Source: Deltaproteobacteria bacterium
Lineage (GTDB): Bacteria > Myxococcota > Kuafuiibacteriia > Kuafuiibacteriales > Kuafuiibacteriaceae
Direction of reading: 5' to 3'
Assembly (NCBI GenBank): GCA_020632995.1
Contig: JACKEN010000001.1
Span: 962,001 to 1,026,000, forward strand
DNA: 64,000 bases
A program made the position numbers and the translations under genes. Shown piece by piece: positions 15,789 through 23,823 of the stretch; within the stretch, counting starts at the first letter, position 1, and every line of letters begins with the position of its first letter. The notes under the pieces were generated by a model. That model had not been told where the DNA came from, searched no databases, and saw only the letters and a list, made by a program, of their open reading frames with translations.

Positions 15789-17498
15789 ATGGAACTCGAG
15801 AACCTCAACACCATCATCGACCAGGTCTCCAAGGACAAGGGCGTCGCGCGGGACGTCCTCGTCGAGGCCCTCGAGGCGGCGATGCTGACCGCGGCACGCA
15901 AGGTCTTCGGCCCGGATCAGGATCTGGAGGCGCACTTCGACACGGACACCGGCAAGGTCCAGATCACGGAGTGGCGCACGGTGGTGGATCAGATCGAGCA
16001 TCCGGCCACCGAGGTGCTCCTGCCGGAGGCCCGCGCCAAGCTGGACCCCGAGTGTGAGGTGGGCGACTCCCTCGGCAAGCTGGTGGGTGAGCTCCCCGCG
16101 CGCGTGGTCCCGAAGGACCGCTGGGCCGAGCTCGACATCTACAACGACCAGCTGGGCCGCGTGGCCGCCCAGACCGCGAAGCAGGTCATCATCCAGCGCG
16201 TCCGCGAGGCGGAGCGCGAGAACGTCTTCAACGAGTACGCGGACCGCAAGGAGGAGCTGGTCACCGGCGTGGTGCGCCGCTTCGAGCGCGGCAACCTGAT
16301 CGTGGACCTCGGCCGCGCGGAGGCGGTGCTGCCGCTGCGCGAGCAGTGCCCGCGTGAGTCGTACCGGGTGAACGACCGCATCCAGGCGTACGTGGTCGAC
16401 GTGAACAAGCAGGCCCGCGGCGCGCAGATCGTGCTGTCCCGCACCTCGCCCGGCCTCCTCATCAAGCTCTTCGAGATGGAGGTGCCCGAGATCTACGAGG
16501 GCATCGTGAAGATCGAGGCGGCGGCCCGCGAGCCGGGCGCCCGCTCCAAGATCGCGGTCTCGTCCTCGGATCGGGACGTGGATCCGGTGGGCGCCTGCGT
16601 GGGCATGAAGGGCTCGCGCGTGCAGGCCGTGGTCCAGGAGCTCCGCGGTGAGAAGGTCGACATCGTCCCCTACGACGAGGACACCGCCCGCTTCGTCTGT
16701 AACGCCCTGGCCCCGGCCGAGGTGAGCCGCGTGCTCGTCGACGAGTCGAACCACGCGATGGAGATCATCGTCCCCGACGACCAGCTCTCCCTCGCGATCG
16801 GCCGGCGCGGTCAGAACGTGCGCCTCGCCTCCCAGCTCACCGGCTGGCGCCTGGACATCGTGAGCGAGTCCAAGGTGCGCGAGATCAAGGATCTGGCCTT
16901 CAAGTCGCTGGGCCGCCTGAACGGGGTCAACGACATCCACATGCAGACCCTGTACAACTACGGGATCCGCTGCGCGCAGGACATCCTGAACGCCGACCAT
17001 GGCTTCCTGTCGAACATCCCCGGCATCGGGGTCGACTTCGCCACCCGCCTGAAGACCGACGCCCAGCGCGTGGTCGGTGAGGAGAAGGCGGAGGACCAGG
17101 AGGCCAAGCGCCAGGAGGAGGTCCGGGCGCGTGATCAGGCCAAGGAGATGTTCCGGGTCCACGACGCGCGCAAGGCGCTGCGCCCCGAGGTGGAGCGCCT
17201 GGCCCGGGTGAAGGGCGTGGGCGAGGCGATGATCCCGCGCCTCGAGGCGGCGGACGTCCACTCGGTGGAGGAGCTGGCCGCGCTGACGGACCTGAAGCGG
17301 GCGGCGGAGCGGGCCGAGCTGAGCCTGGAGCAGGTGGACCAGCTCCGGCACGCGGCCTCGGTCTACCTCACGCGTGAGGCGGCGGGGCAGGAGCTGCCCC
17401 CCTCGAGCGCGGACGCGGGGCCCGAGGACGGCTACGCGCCGTCCGACCTGTTGGCGGCGGCCCAAGCAGCGGATGAGCCCGCGGAGGCCTCGGCCTGA
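15789..17498 (+). CDS. nusA: Transcription termination/antitermination factor NusA
   Basis: 569 residues. It binds RNA polymerase and modulates pausing, termination and antitermination. It has the NusA N-terminal domain (about 1-130), an S1 domain (GVVRRFERGNLIVDLGRAEAVLP), and two KH domains (VGACVGMKGSRVQAVVQEL and LAIGRRGQNVRLASQLTGW). Two helix-hairpin-helix-like C-terminal repeats follow (GFLSNIPGIGVDFATRL and LARVKGVGEAMIPRLEAA). ATG with AAGAGCC upstream. It is co-transcribed with rimP and a YlxR-type gene, as in most bacteria. NusA autoregulation of this operon is known in other bacteria. Confidence 0.95.
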   Translation: MELENLNTIIDQVSKDKGVARDVLVEALEAAMLTAARKVFGPDQDLEAHFDTDTGKVQITEWRTVVDQIEHPATEVLLPEARAKLDPECEVGDSLGKLVGELPARVVPKDRWAELDIYNDQLGRVAAQTAKQVIIQRVREAERENVFNEYADRKEELVTGVVRRFERGNLIVDLGRAEAVLPLREQCPRESYRVNDRIQAYVVDVNKQARGAQIVLSRTSPGLLIKLFEMEVPEIYEGIVKIEAAAREPGARSKIAVSSSDRDVDPVGACVGMKGSRVQAVVQELRGEKVDIVPYDEDTARFVCNALAPAEVSRVLVDESNHAMEIIVPDDQLSLAIGRRGQNVRLASQLTGWRLDIVSESKVREIKDLAFKSLGRLNGVNDIHMQTLYNYGIRCAQDILNADHGFLSNIPGIGVDFATRLKTDAQRVVGEEKAEDQEAKRQEEVRARDQAKEMFRVHDARKALRPEVERLARVKGVGEAMIPRLEAADVHSVEELAALTDLKRAAERAELSLEQVDQLRHAASVYLTREAAGQELPPSSADAGPEDGYAPSDLLAAAQAADEPAEASA

Positions 17499-17525
17499 GG
17501 CCGAGGCAGGTCATGGAGGATCGGC

Positions 17526-18272
17526 GTGTTGGCAACTGTGACGCAGCGCGAGGAGGCGTCGGGGGAACATGTCCCGATGCGTCAGTGTGCGGTCACGCGC
17601 CGGCGCGCCCCGCAGGCTGAGCTCCTGCGGATCGCCCTGGGGCCGGACGGCGCGCCGTACGTCGACGTGATCGGTCGCGCGCCGGGCCGCGGGGTGTATG
17701 TCAGCCCGGAGCCCGAGGTGTTCCGGAAGGCGCTGTCCCCGAAGGGGATCGGGCGGACCTTCCGGGGCAAGGTGCGCCCGATCCCGGCCGAGGAGGTCGA
17801 GCGCCTGCTCGCCGACGCGCTGGTGCGGATGGAGACCCGGATCGTAGAGATGCTGGGGATCGCGCGCCGGGCGGGCCTGCTGGAGCTGGGGATGGACCCC
17901 ACGGCGCGGGCCCTGGCAGGTGCCAACCTCGCGGGTTGGCTTGTGATTCGGGCCGAGGATCTCGGTGATGCCTCCGCCCGGAAGCTGGACGAGCTCCTGG
18001 CCGCCGCGACGGCCAGGGGGACCCAGGTGCGGGTGATCCGCGTCGGGAAGAAGCAGGACTTGGGATCAAGGCTGGGCCGAACGGAGGTGGGTGTGATAGC
18101 GATGCGCCCCTCCCGTCACACGGACCGGGTGATGGCCGAGGCAGACCGGTGGTCGTCGCTCGGCGGGAGTGGGGGAACGCACCCCGAAATCCCGTTGACC
18201 GGGACACGTCAGGGGGCGCAGTCGAAGGGCGGCGCGATCGGCACCGGGCAGGGCCGAAGCGAGGTGAAGTAG
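17526..18272 (+). CDS. YlxR (DUF448) - L7Ae-like fusion protein
   Basis: 248 residues. The N-terminal half (about 18-95) is a YlxR/DUF448 nucleic-acid-binding domain, with MRQCAVTRRRAPQAELLRI and the GRGVYVSP motif. The middle (about 100-180) resembles a ribosomal L7Ae/L30e/Gadd45 fold (MLGIARRAGLLELGMD... LVIRAEDLGDAS). In Firmicutes these are two separate genes (ylxR, ylxQ) between nusA and infB, so this is a fusion of the pair at the same locus. The last ~60 residues are low-complexity G/S/T/R. GTG start; it ends 3 bases before infB. Confidence 0.88.
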   Translation: MLATVTQREEASGEHVPMRQCAVTRRRAPQAELLRIALGPDGAPYVDVIGRAPGRGVYVSPEPEVFRKALSPKGIGRTFRGKVRPIPAEEVERLLADALVRMETRIVEMLGIARRAGLLELGMDPTARALAGANLAGWLVIRAEDLGDASARKLDELLAAATARGTQVRVIRVGKKQDLGSRLGRTEVGVIAMRPSRHTDRVMAEADRWSSLGGSGGTHPEIPLTGTRQGAQSKGGAIGTGQGRSEVK

Positions 18273-18275
18273 CTG

Positions 18276-21200
18276 ATGGGGAAGAAGCGGGTCTTTGAGC
18301 TGGCGAAGGAGCTCGGTTACACGAACAACCGAGACTTCATCGATAAGCTCCAGAAGCTGGGCTTCGAGGCGAAGTCCCACTCGTCCACGGTAGACGAGGA
18401 CGACGTGCGTCGCGCGCTCGAGCGCGAGGACGAGCAGCGCAAGGCCAACACCGTCGAGCATCAGGTGAGCCGGAACGTCATTCGGCGTCGGCGCAAGGAC
18501 GACGGAGAGACCACCACCACCCCGGTGGCGCCCACCCCGGTGGTGCGGCGTCGGCCCGGGGCCGCGGAGGAGGTCCAGGTCCAACCCCGCGCCACGGCGG
18601 AGGCCGCGGCGCCTGCCCAGGCTGCGCCCCAGGCGGAGACGCCGGTCGTGGCGGCTCCGGTCGCGGTCGAGACCGCGCCCGTTGCGCGCGTCGAAGAGGC
18701 GCCCGTGGCGGTGGCCCCCGAGGGGCCCGCGGCGGGTGAGGCCCCGGTGGCGGTCGAGGCCGCCGCTGGCGTGGCCGAGGTGGCGCACGAGGCGTCCGAG
18801 CCCGAGGCTGCGGCGCCCGTGGTGACGGAGGCGGGCGAGGCCCCCGCCGTCGCCGCCGAGGGCCAGGACACGGTGGAGGCTGCAGCTACGGCCGAGTCCA
18901 CCGAAGAAGACGATGAGTCGAAGTCGGATGCCCGCGACAAGAAGCGGGAGGCGCGCACCGCGCGCCCCGATCGCAACAAGCGGGACGAAGACTACGACGA
19001 AGAGGATGAAAAGCCTGACGTGGAGGATCTCGGTATCTCGGAACTCGACTTTGCGGCCCGTGAGCCCACTGAAGTGAACATCGCCCGGGTGGCTCCGCCG
19101 CCCCCGTCCACACCTGCCCAGGTGAAGAAGGAGGAGGAGGTGAAGCCGAAGATCCTCCGCACGATCGACCCGAACGTGCTGAAGGCTCGGCTCAAGGCCT
19201 CCAAGCGCCCTGAGCCCCCCAAGGAGTGGGGCAAGCCCGGTTACGACATGGCGGCATCGCCGGTCACCGAGCTCGTGGTGCGCACCGACGCCACCGGCAA
19301 GAAGAAGGAGCTGGTGGATGTTCGGAAGGAGCAGGCCAAGGGCAAGGGCAAGCTGGGGGCTCGTCGGCGCGAGGAGATGAGCGCCAAGGACCTCCTCGAG
19401 CACCGTCGAGGCCAGGTCTACTACCCGGCGCCGAGCCGCAAGAAGCCGCGCGTGAAGAAGGGCGGCAAGCGCCCCGAGTCCATGAGCAACGTGGCGAAGC
19501 AGCCGATCTCCCTCGGTGACACCATCACCGTGGCGGAGCTCTCGCAGCAGATGGGGCGCAAGGCGGCCGAGATCATCGGCTTCCTGATGCGTAACGGGGT
19601 GATGGCGAACATCAACCAGCCCGTCGACTTCGACACCGCCTCCATGGTCTGCGAGGAGTTCGGGTACGAGGTGGAGTCGCACCGCTTCGAGGAGGAGGAC
19701 CTCCTCATGGGCGAGGCTGGCGCGGACTACTCCGAGGATCCGGACGCGGTGCTGCGCGCGCCGGTGGTCACCGTGATGGGTCACGTCGACCACGGCAAGA
19801 CGTCGCTCCTCGACCGCATCCGCAAGACGAACGTGGCGGCGGGCGAGGCGGGTGGCATCACCCAGCGCATCGCCGGCTACCAGGTGCCGACCAGCAAGGG
19901 GCTCATCACCTTCCTCGACACCCCCGGTCACGCCGCGTTTACCGCGATGCGTGCCCGCGGCGCCAACGTCACGGACATCGTGGTGCTGGTGGTGGCGGCC
20001 GACGACGGCGTGATGCCCCAGACCCGAGAGGCGATCGAGCACGCGCGGGCGGCTCGGGTGCCGCTCATCGTGGCGGTCAACAAGATCGACAAGCCCGAGG
20101 CCAACCCGGACCGCGTCCTCCAGCAGCTGGCGGACATGAGCATCCTGGTCGAGGACTGGGGCGGCGACGTGCTGTCCCGTCGGATCTCGGCCAAGACCGG
20201 CGACGGGGTCGAGGACCTCCTCGAGCTCATCGCGCTGCAGGCCGAGATCCTCGAGCTGAAGGCCAACCCGTCCGTTCCGGCGGTGGCCAAGGTGGTCGAG
20301 GGTCACGTGCACAAGGGTCGGGGCCCGGTGGCCACCGTCCTCGTGCAGGAGGGCACCCTGCGCACCGGCGACATCATCGTGGTGGGCGAGTCCATCGGGC
20401 GCGTCCGCGCGATGCTGGGTGACGGCGGCAGGAAGCTGAAGGAGGCCGGCCCCTCGGTGCCGGTCGAGATCCTCGGCCTCGACAGCGTCCCGAACCCCGG
20501 CGACGACCTGCGCGTGGCGAAGGATCTGGACGCGGCCAAGGAGCTCGCGTCCCACCGTCGCGACAAGCGGCGCTCGGCCGAGGTCGGCACTCAGGGCAAG
20601 GTCTCGCTGCAGGACCTCTTCGCGCGCCTCCACAGCGAGGAGCAGAAGGACCTCAAGATCATCATCAAGGCGGACGTGCAGGGCTCGGTCGAGGCGCTGC
20701 GCCAGGCCTTGACCGACCTCTCCACCGAGAAGGTGAAGGTGTCGGTGATCTCCGGCGGCGTGGGCGCGGTGACCGAGTCCGACGTGGAGTTCGCGAAGGC
20801 CTCCGAGGCCATCGTGGTGGGCTTCGGCGTCCGTCCGGACACCAACGCCCTCAAGGCGGCGCGGGCCCTCGAGGTCGACATCCGCTCCTACAGCATCATC
20901 TACGAGGCTGTGGACGAGGTGCGGCTGGCGATGCAGGGCCTCCTGTCCCCGGTGGAGAAGGAGAAGTACCTGGGCCGGGCCGAGGTGCGCACCACCTTCA
21001 AGGTGCCGCGGGTCGGTACGGTGGCGGGCTGCGCGGTGGTCGACGGTGTGGTCGCCCGAAGCGCGAACATCCGGCTGCTCCGGGACTCCAAGCCCATCTA
21101 CGATGGGCGCCTGGCGTCGCTGAAGCGGTTCAAGGACGACGTGCGCGAGGTCAAGGAAGGCTTCGAGTGCGGCATGAACCTCGACCGCTTCGACGACGTC

Positions 21201-21290
21201 CGCGAGGGCGACATCATCGAGGCGTACGAGATCGTCCTCACCGCGGCCACGCTGGATGGCCCGCTGGGCAGCAATGAGGCCCGCGCCTGA
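18276..21290 (+). CDS. infB: Translation initiation factor IF-2
   Basis: 1004 residues. This GTPase brings fMet-tRNA to the 30S subunit. The N-terminal IF2_N helix bundle (MGKKRVFELAKELG...) is followed by a ~200-residue Ala/Pro/Val/Glu-rich linker, as in myxobacteria. A second IF2_N module (TVAELSQQMGRKAAEIIGFLM) comes before the G domain with GHVDHGKTSLLD, GGITQRIAGY, DTPGHAAF and NKID, then domains II-IV. ATG, with GAGGTGAA upstream. It sits between the YlxR fusion and DUF503 in the conserved translation cluster. Confidence 0.96.
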   Translation: MGKKRVFELAKELGYTNNRDFIDKLQKLGFEAKSHSSTVDEDDVRRALEREDEQRKANTVEHQVSRNVIRRRRKDDGETTTTPVAPTPVVRRRPGAAEEVQVQPRATAEAAAPAQAAPQAETPVVAAPVAVETAPVARVEEAPVAVAPEGPAAGEAPVAVEAAAGVAEVAHEASEPEAAAPVVTEAGEAPAVAAEGQDTVEAAATAESTEEDDESKSDARDKKREARTARPDRNKRDEDYDEEDEKPDVEDLGISELDFAAREPTEVNIARVAPPPPSTPAQVKKEEEVKPKILRTIDPNVLKARLKASKRPEPPKEWGKPGYDMAASPVTELVVRTDATGKKKELVDVRKEQAKGKGKLGARRREEMSAKDLLEHRRGQVYYPAPSRKKPRVKKGGKRPESMSNVAKQPISLGDTITVAELSQQMGRKAAEIIGFLMRNGVMANINQPVDFDTASMVCEEFGYEVESHRFEEEDLLMGEAGADYSEDPDAVLRAPVVTVMGHVDHGKTSLLDRIRKTNVAAGEAGGITQRIAGYQVPTSKGLITFLDTPGHAAFTAMRARGANVTDIVVLVVAADDGVMPQTREAIEHARAARVPLIVAVNKIDKPEANPDRVLQQLADMSILVEDWGGDVLSRRISAKTGDGVEDLLELIALQAEILELKANPSVPAVAKVVEGHVHKGRGPVATVLVQEGTLRTGDIIVVGESIGRVRAMLGDGGRKLKEAGPSVPVEILGLDSVPNPGDDLRVAKDLDAAKELASHRRDKRRSAEVGTQGKVSLQDLFARLHSEEQKDLKIIIKADVQGSVEALRQALTDLSTEKVKVSVISGGVGAVTESDVEFAKASEAIVVGFGVRPDTNALKAARALEVDIRSYSIIYEAVDEVRLAMQGLLSPVEKEKYLGRAEVRTTFKVPRVGTVAGCAVVDGVVARSANIRLLRDSKPIYDGRLASLKRFKDDVREVKEGFECGMNLDRFDDVREGDIIEAYEIVLTAATLDGPLGSNEARA

Positions 21291-21353
21291 CACGCACGAG
21301 GTGACGGCCGGCCCCTCGGTGGGGTCGGTCGCCCTCGGCGCCTGAAGCATCCC

Positions 21354-21647
21354 ATGGTGGTCGGCGTCCTGAAGATCTCGCTCGGGATCGAGGCGGCGGA
21401 CTCCCTCAAGGCCAAGCGGCGCGTGGTGAAGAGCCTGGTGGAGCGGACCCGCAACCGCTTCAACTGCGCCGTGGCCGAGGTGGGTGACCACGACCTGTAC
21501 AACCGCGCGATCATCGGGGTGAGCGTGGTGGCCAACGACGGCCCCTTCGTGAACTCGGTGCTCGACAAGATCCTGGACGCGCTCGAGCTGGACGCGCTGG
21601 GCAGGGCGGAGATCCTGTCCTCGGACCTCGAGCTGATCCACGTGTGA
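21354..21647 (+). CDS. DUF503 (YlxP-like) protein
   Basis: 97 residues matching the DUF503 family: MVVGVLKISLGI, then SLKAKRRVVKSLVERTRNRFNCAVAEV and the closing ILSSDLELIHV. The family is small, ferredoxin-like in fold and almost always located between infB and rbfA, as here. Function is unestablished; location suggests ribosome or tRNA biology. 63 bases of non-coding sequence separate it from infB. Confidence 0.9.
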   Translation: MVVGVLKISLGIEAADSLKAKRRVVKSLVERTRNRFNCAVAEVGDHDLYNRAIIGVSVVANDGPFVNSVLDKILDALELDALGRAEILSSDLELIHV

Positions 21648-21657
21648 GGCGACGAAC

Positions 21658-22077
21658 GTGGCGACGAAGAAGAGGGGCCCCGGGGCCCGGCCGGTGCAGG
21701 TGGGCGAGCAGATCCGCCAGTGCATCGGTGAGCTGCTGCAGGAGGGCGCCCTGAAGGACCCGCGCCTGGATCCGAGCGGGGCGATGGTGACGGTGACCGA
21801 GGTGCGCATGACCCCGGACCTCCGCCTCGGCCGCGTGCTGATCTCGGTGTTCCCGGACTCGGACGAGGCGCTCCTGACCTCGGTGTTCGAGGGCTTCGCG
21901 TCGGCGAAGAACGAGGTGCGCCTCCAGGTCGCGCGGCGCCTGCGCCTGCGCTTCACCCCCGACTTCGCGTTCCTCGTGGACGACAGCATGGCCTACGGCG
22001 CGCGGATCGAGGCGCTCCTCAAGGAGATCAACGCCGAAGCCGAGGCCCAGGCGGGCGACGCGGCGGCCGAGGGGTAG
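21658..22077 (+). CDS. rbfA: 30S ribosome-binding factor A
   Basis: 139 residues. RbfA is a cold-shock ribosome-assembly factor acting on the 5' end of 16S rRNA. The KH-like fold is recognised by RPVQVGEQIRQCIGELLQEG, the DPRLDPSGAMVTVTEVRMTPDLRLGRVLISVF strand-helix core, and LRLRFTPDFAFLVDDSMAYGARIEALL. The C-terminus is a short acidic/Ala tail. GTG start 10 bases after DUF503; the stop is 3 bases before truB. Confidence 0.94.
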   Translation: MATKKRGPGARPVQVGEQIRQCIGELLQEGALKDPRLDPSGAMVTVTEVRMTPDLRLGRVLISVFPDSDEALLTSVFEGFASAKNEVRLQVARRLRLRFTPDFAFLVDDSMAYGARIEALLKEINAEAEAQAGDAAAEG

Positions 22078-22080
22078 GGC

Positions 22081-23046
22081 GTGGGTCGGCGTCGCCGCCC
22101 CGCCGCGCACCACGGGGTGCTGCTGGTGGACAAGCCCAGGGGGCCCACCAGCCATGACGTGGTGGCCCGCGTCCGGCGCCACTACGGCCAGCCCCAGGTG
22201 GGCCACACCGGGACCCTCGATCCGATGGCCACCGGCCTCATGGTGGTGACGCTCGGCAAGGCCACCCGCCTCGCCCAGTTCCTCGAGGCGACCGAGAAGA
22301 CGTACCTCGGCACGATCACCCTCGGCGTGAGCACCACGACCTACGACGCAGAGGGCGAGGTGCTCGAGACCGCCCCGGTGCCCGAGCTCACCGTCGAGCA
22401 GGTCGAGGCCGCCGCGCGCGGCCTCGTGGGCGAGCTCCAGCAAGAGGTGCCCGCGTTCTCCGCCGTGAAGGTGGGGGGCGAGCGCCTCTACGCGAAGGCC
22501 CGGCGCCAGGAGGAGGTCGAGCTCCCGGTGCGGACGGTGGTGATCCATCGGCTCGAGGTCCTGCGCGTCGAGGGCGCGGAGGTCGACGTCGAGGTCACCG
22601 TCTCCAAGGGCACGTACATCCGGAGCCTGGCCGTGCAGCTGGGCGCCGCGCTCGGCCTGCCGGCCCACCTGTCCGCCCTGCGCCGGACCGGCGTGGGCCC
22701 CTACCGCGTAGCGGACGCGTGGCCCGCCCCCGAGCCCGGCGCCGAGCGCCCCGATCCGCTCCCCACCCTGATCCCGCCCGGCGAGGCGGTGGCCTTCCTC
22801 CCCGCCCTCTTTGCCGATCCGGTCGCGGCGGAGGGCGTGGCGTTCGGCCGCCAGGTGCTGGCGGGGCGGGCGAAGGGGGAGGGCTTCCACGCCGGGGATC
22901 CGGTGCGGGTGGTGGCGCCCGACGGGGCGCTGTTGGCGGTGGGGCACGCGACGGTCGACGCCGCGGCCCTCGCCGAGGCGCCCCCAGGCGAGCCCGCGGT
23001 CCGCTATGCCTGCGTTCTTGTTGACACGTCTGTGGCCGAGCCCTAG
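22081..23046 (+). CDS. truB: tRNA pseudouridine-55 synthase
   Basis: 321 residues; it makes pseudouridine 55 in the T-loop of tRNAs. LVDKPRGPTSHDVV and the catalytic block GHTGTLDPMATGLMVVTLGKATRL (with the active-site Asp) are intact, followed by EVPAFSAVKVGGERLY and SKGTYIRSLA. The C-terminal PUA-like extension is present. GTG start. It is the last gene of the nusA-infB run before the structured rpsO leader. Confidence 0.95.
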   Translation: MGRRRRPAAHHGVLLVDKPRGPTSHDVVARVRRHYGQPQVGHTGTLDPMATGLMVVTLGKATRLAQFLEATEKTYLGTITLGVSTTTYDAEGEVLETAPVPELTVEQVEAAARGLVGELQQEVPAFSAVKVGGERLYAKARRQEEVELPVRTVVIHRLEVLRVEGAEVDVEVTVSKGTYIRSLAVQLGAALGLPAHLSALRRTGVGPYRVADAWPAPEPGAERPDPLPTLIPPGEAVAFLPALFADPVAAEGVAFGRQVLAGRAKGEGFHAGDPVRVVAPDGALLAVGHATVDAAALAEAPPGEPAVRYACVLVDTSVAEP

Positions 23047-23084
23047 GGTCCCTGCGTCGTGAAGCCCCCCGGGGCTCATGACCC

Positions 23085-23163
23085 CCGGACGGTCGTCCGG
23101 GCGCGATCGTCCGGTACCGGCCCCACGGTGGGGCCGCCAGCAGACTGGAGTGGGTTGCAACCC
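23085..23163 (+). promoter_or_regulatory. Structured rpsO leader (three hairpins, candidate S15 autoregulatory site)
   Basis: The 153-bp truB-rpsO gap contains three strong dyads: CCGGAC-GGTC-GTCCGG (23085-23100), GGCCCCA-CGG-TGGGGCC (23119-23135) and GGGTTGCAACCC (23152-23163). They are followed by AAGAGGAATCAA and the rpsO ATG. S15 represses its own translation through structured leaders in several bacterial groups, using folds unrelated between phyla, so a similar role is plausible. It is not proven by sequence. Confidence 0.45.
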
Positions 23164-23199
23164 GCTGATATGACTGGGTGATTCGAAAAGAGGAATCAA

Positions 23200-23469
23200 A
23201 TGGCGCTTCTCGCAGCTCGCAAGCAGGAGATCATCGAAAAGTTCGGCAAGGACGGGAACGACACCGGGTCCGCGGAGGTCCAGGTGGCCCTCCTGACCGC
23301 CCGGATCAACGACCTGCAGGACCACTTCAAGGCCCACAAGAAGGACCACCACAGCCGCCGCGGGCTGCTGAAGATGGTGGGTCAGCGGCGCCGGCTGCTC
23401 GACTACCTTCGGAGCAAGAGCGAGGACCGCTACAAGAACCTGATCCAGGAGCTCGGCCTCCGTAAGTAA
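23200..23469 (+). CDS. rpsO: 30S ribosomal protein S15
   Basis: 89 residues, exact family length. Four-helix S15 with GSAEVQVALLTARINDLQDHFKAHKKDHHSRRGLL and the closing RRRLLDYLRSKSEDRYKNLIQELGLRK, which contact 16S rRNA helices 20-22. ATG preceded by AAGAGGAATCAA. The order truB-rpsO-pnp is conserved across proteobacteria. Confidence 0.97.
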   Translation: MALLAARKQEIIEKFGKDGNDTGSAEVQVALLTARINDLQDHFKAHKKDHHSRRGLLKMVGQRRRLLDYLRSKSEDRYKNLIQELGLRK

Positions 23470-23823
23470 TGGAGTTGGCTAGGGTTCTAAGGTGATAGGG
23501 GGTGTCCCGGGTGCTTCGACGGAGGAAGGTTGGCCTTGGGCTAGACCTTCGAGGCCGGATGGCCGATGATGCCGTCGATGCCCCGGGGCGACACCGCCGC
23601 ACGTTGGTAGGTCGAGCAATGGGCTGAGTGGTTCCGAGCATCTTGCGTCTTCTGACGAGCCATCCGAACCGCTTTTTGCTTCTCCCCGCTCAGCCCATTG
23701 CTCGATCCACCGACGGCGGTCCCGCCTCGAGCCCCTGGCATGGAATGAACGTTTTGCCGGTCTGACCCACCTCACCCGATCTCTTCGGGGGAAGTCGGAC
23801 CGCAGGCTCAGGAAAGCGAGACG
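23470..23823 (+). promoter_or_regulatory. rpsO-pnp intergenic region: long RNA stem-loops
   Basis: The only gap over 300 bp; no gene is seen in it. Element one, 23517-23577: outer CGACGG/CCGTCG, inner GAAGGT (23525-23530)/ACCTTC (23545-23550). Element two: the arms 23593-23628 and 23689-23720 pair over more than 25 positions, including the uninterrupted GAGCAATGGGCTGAG/CTCAGCCCATTGCTC. Inside its loop, GGTTC (23630-23634)/GAACC (23666-23670) precedes GC and TTTTT (23672-23676), a terminator-like alternative. By analogy with E. coli this could be an RNase III-cleaved, PNPase-autoregulated leader. AGGAAAG precedes the pnp ATG. Confidence 0.6.
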
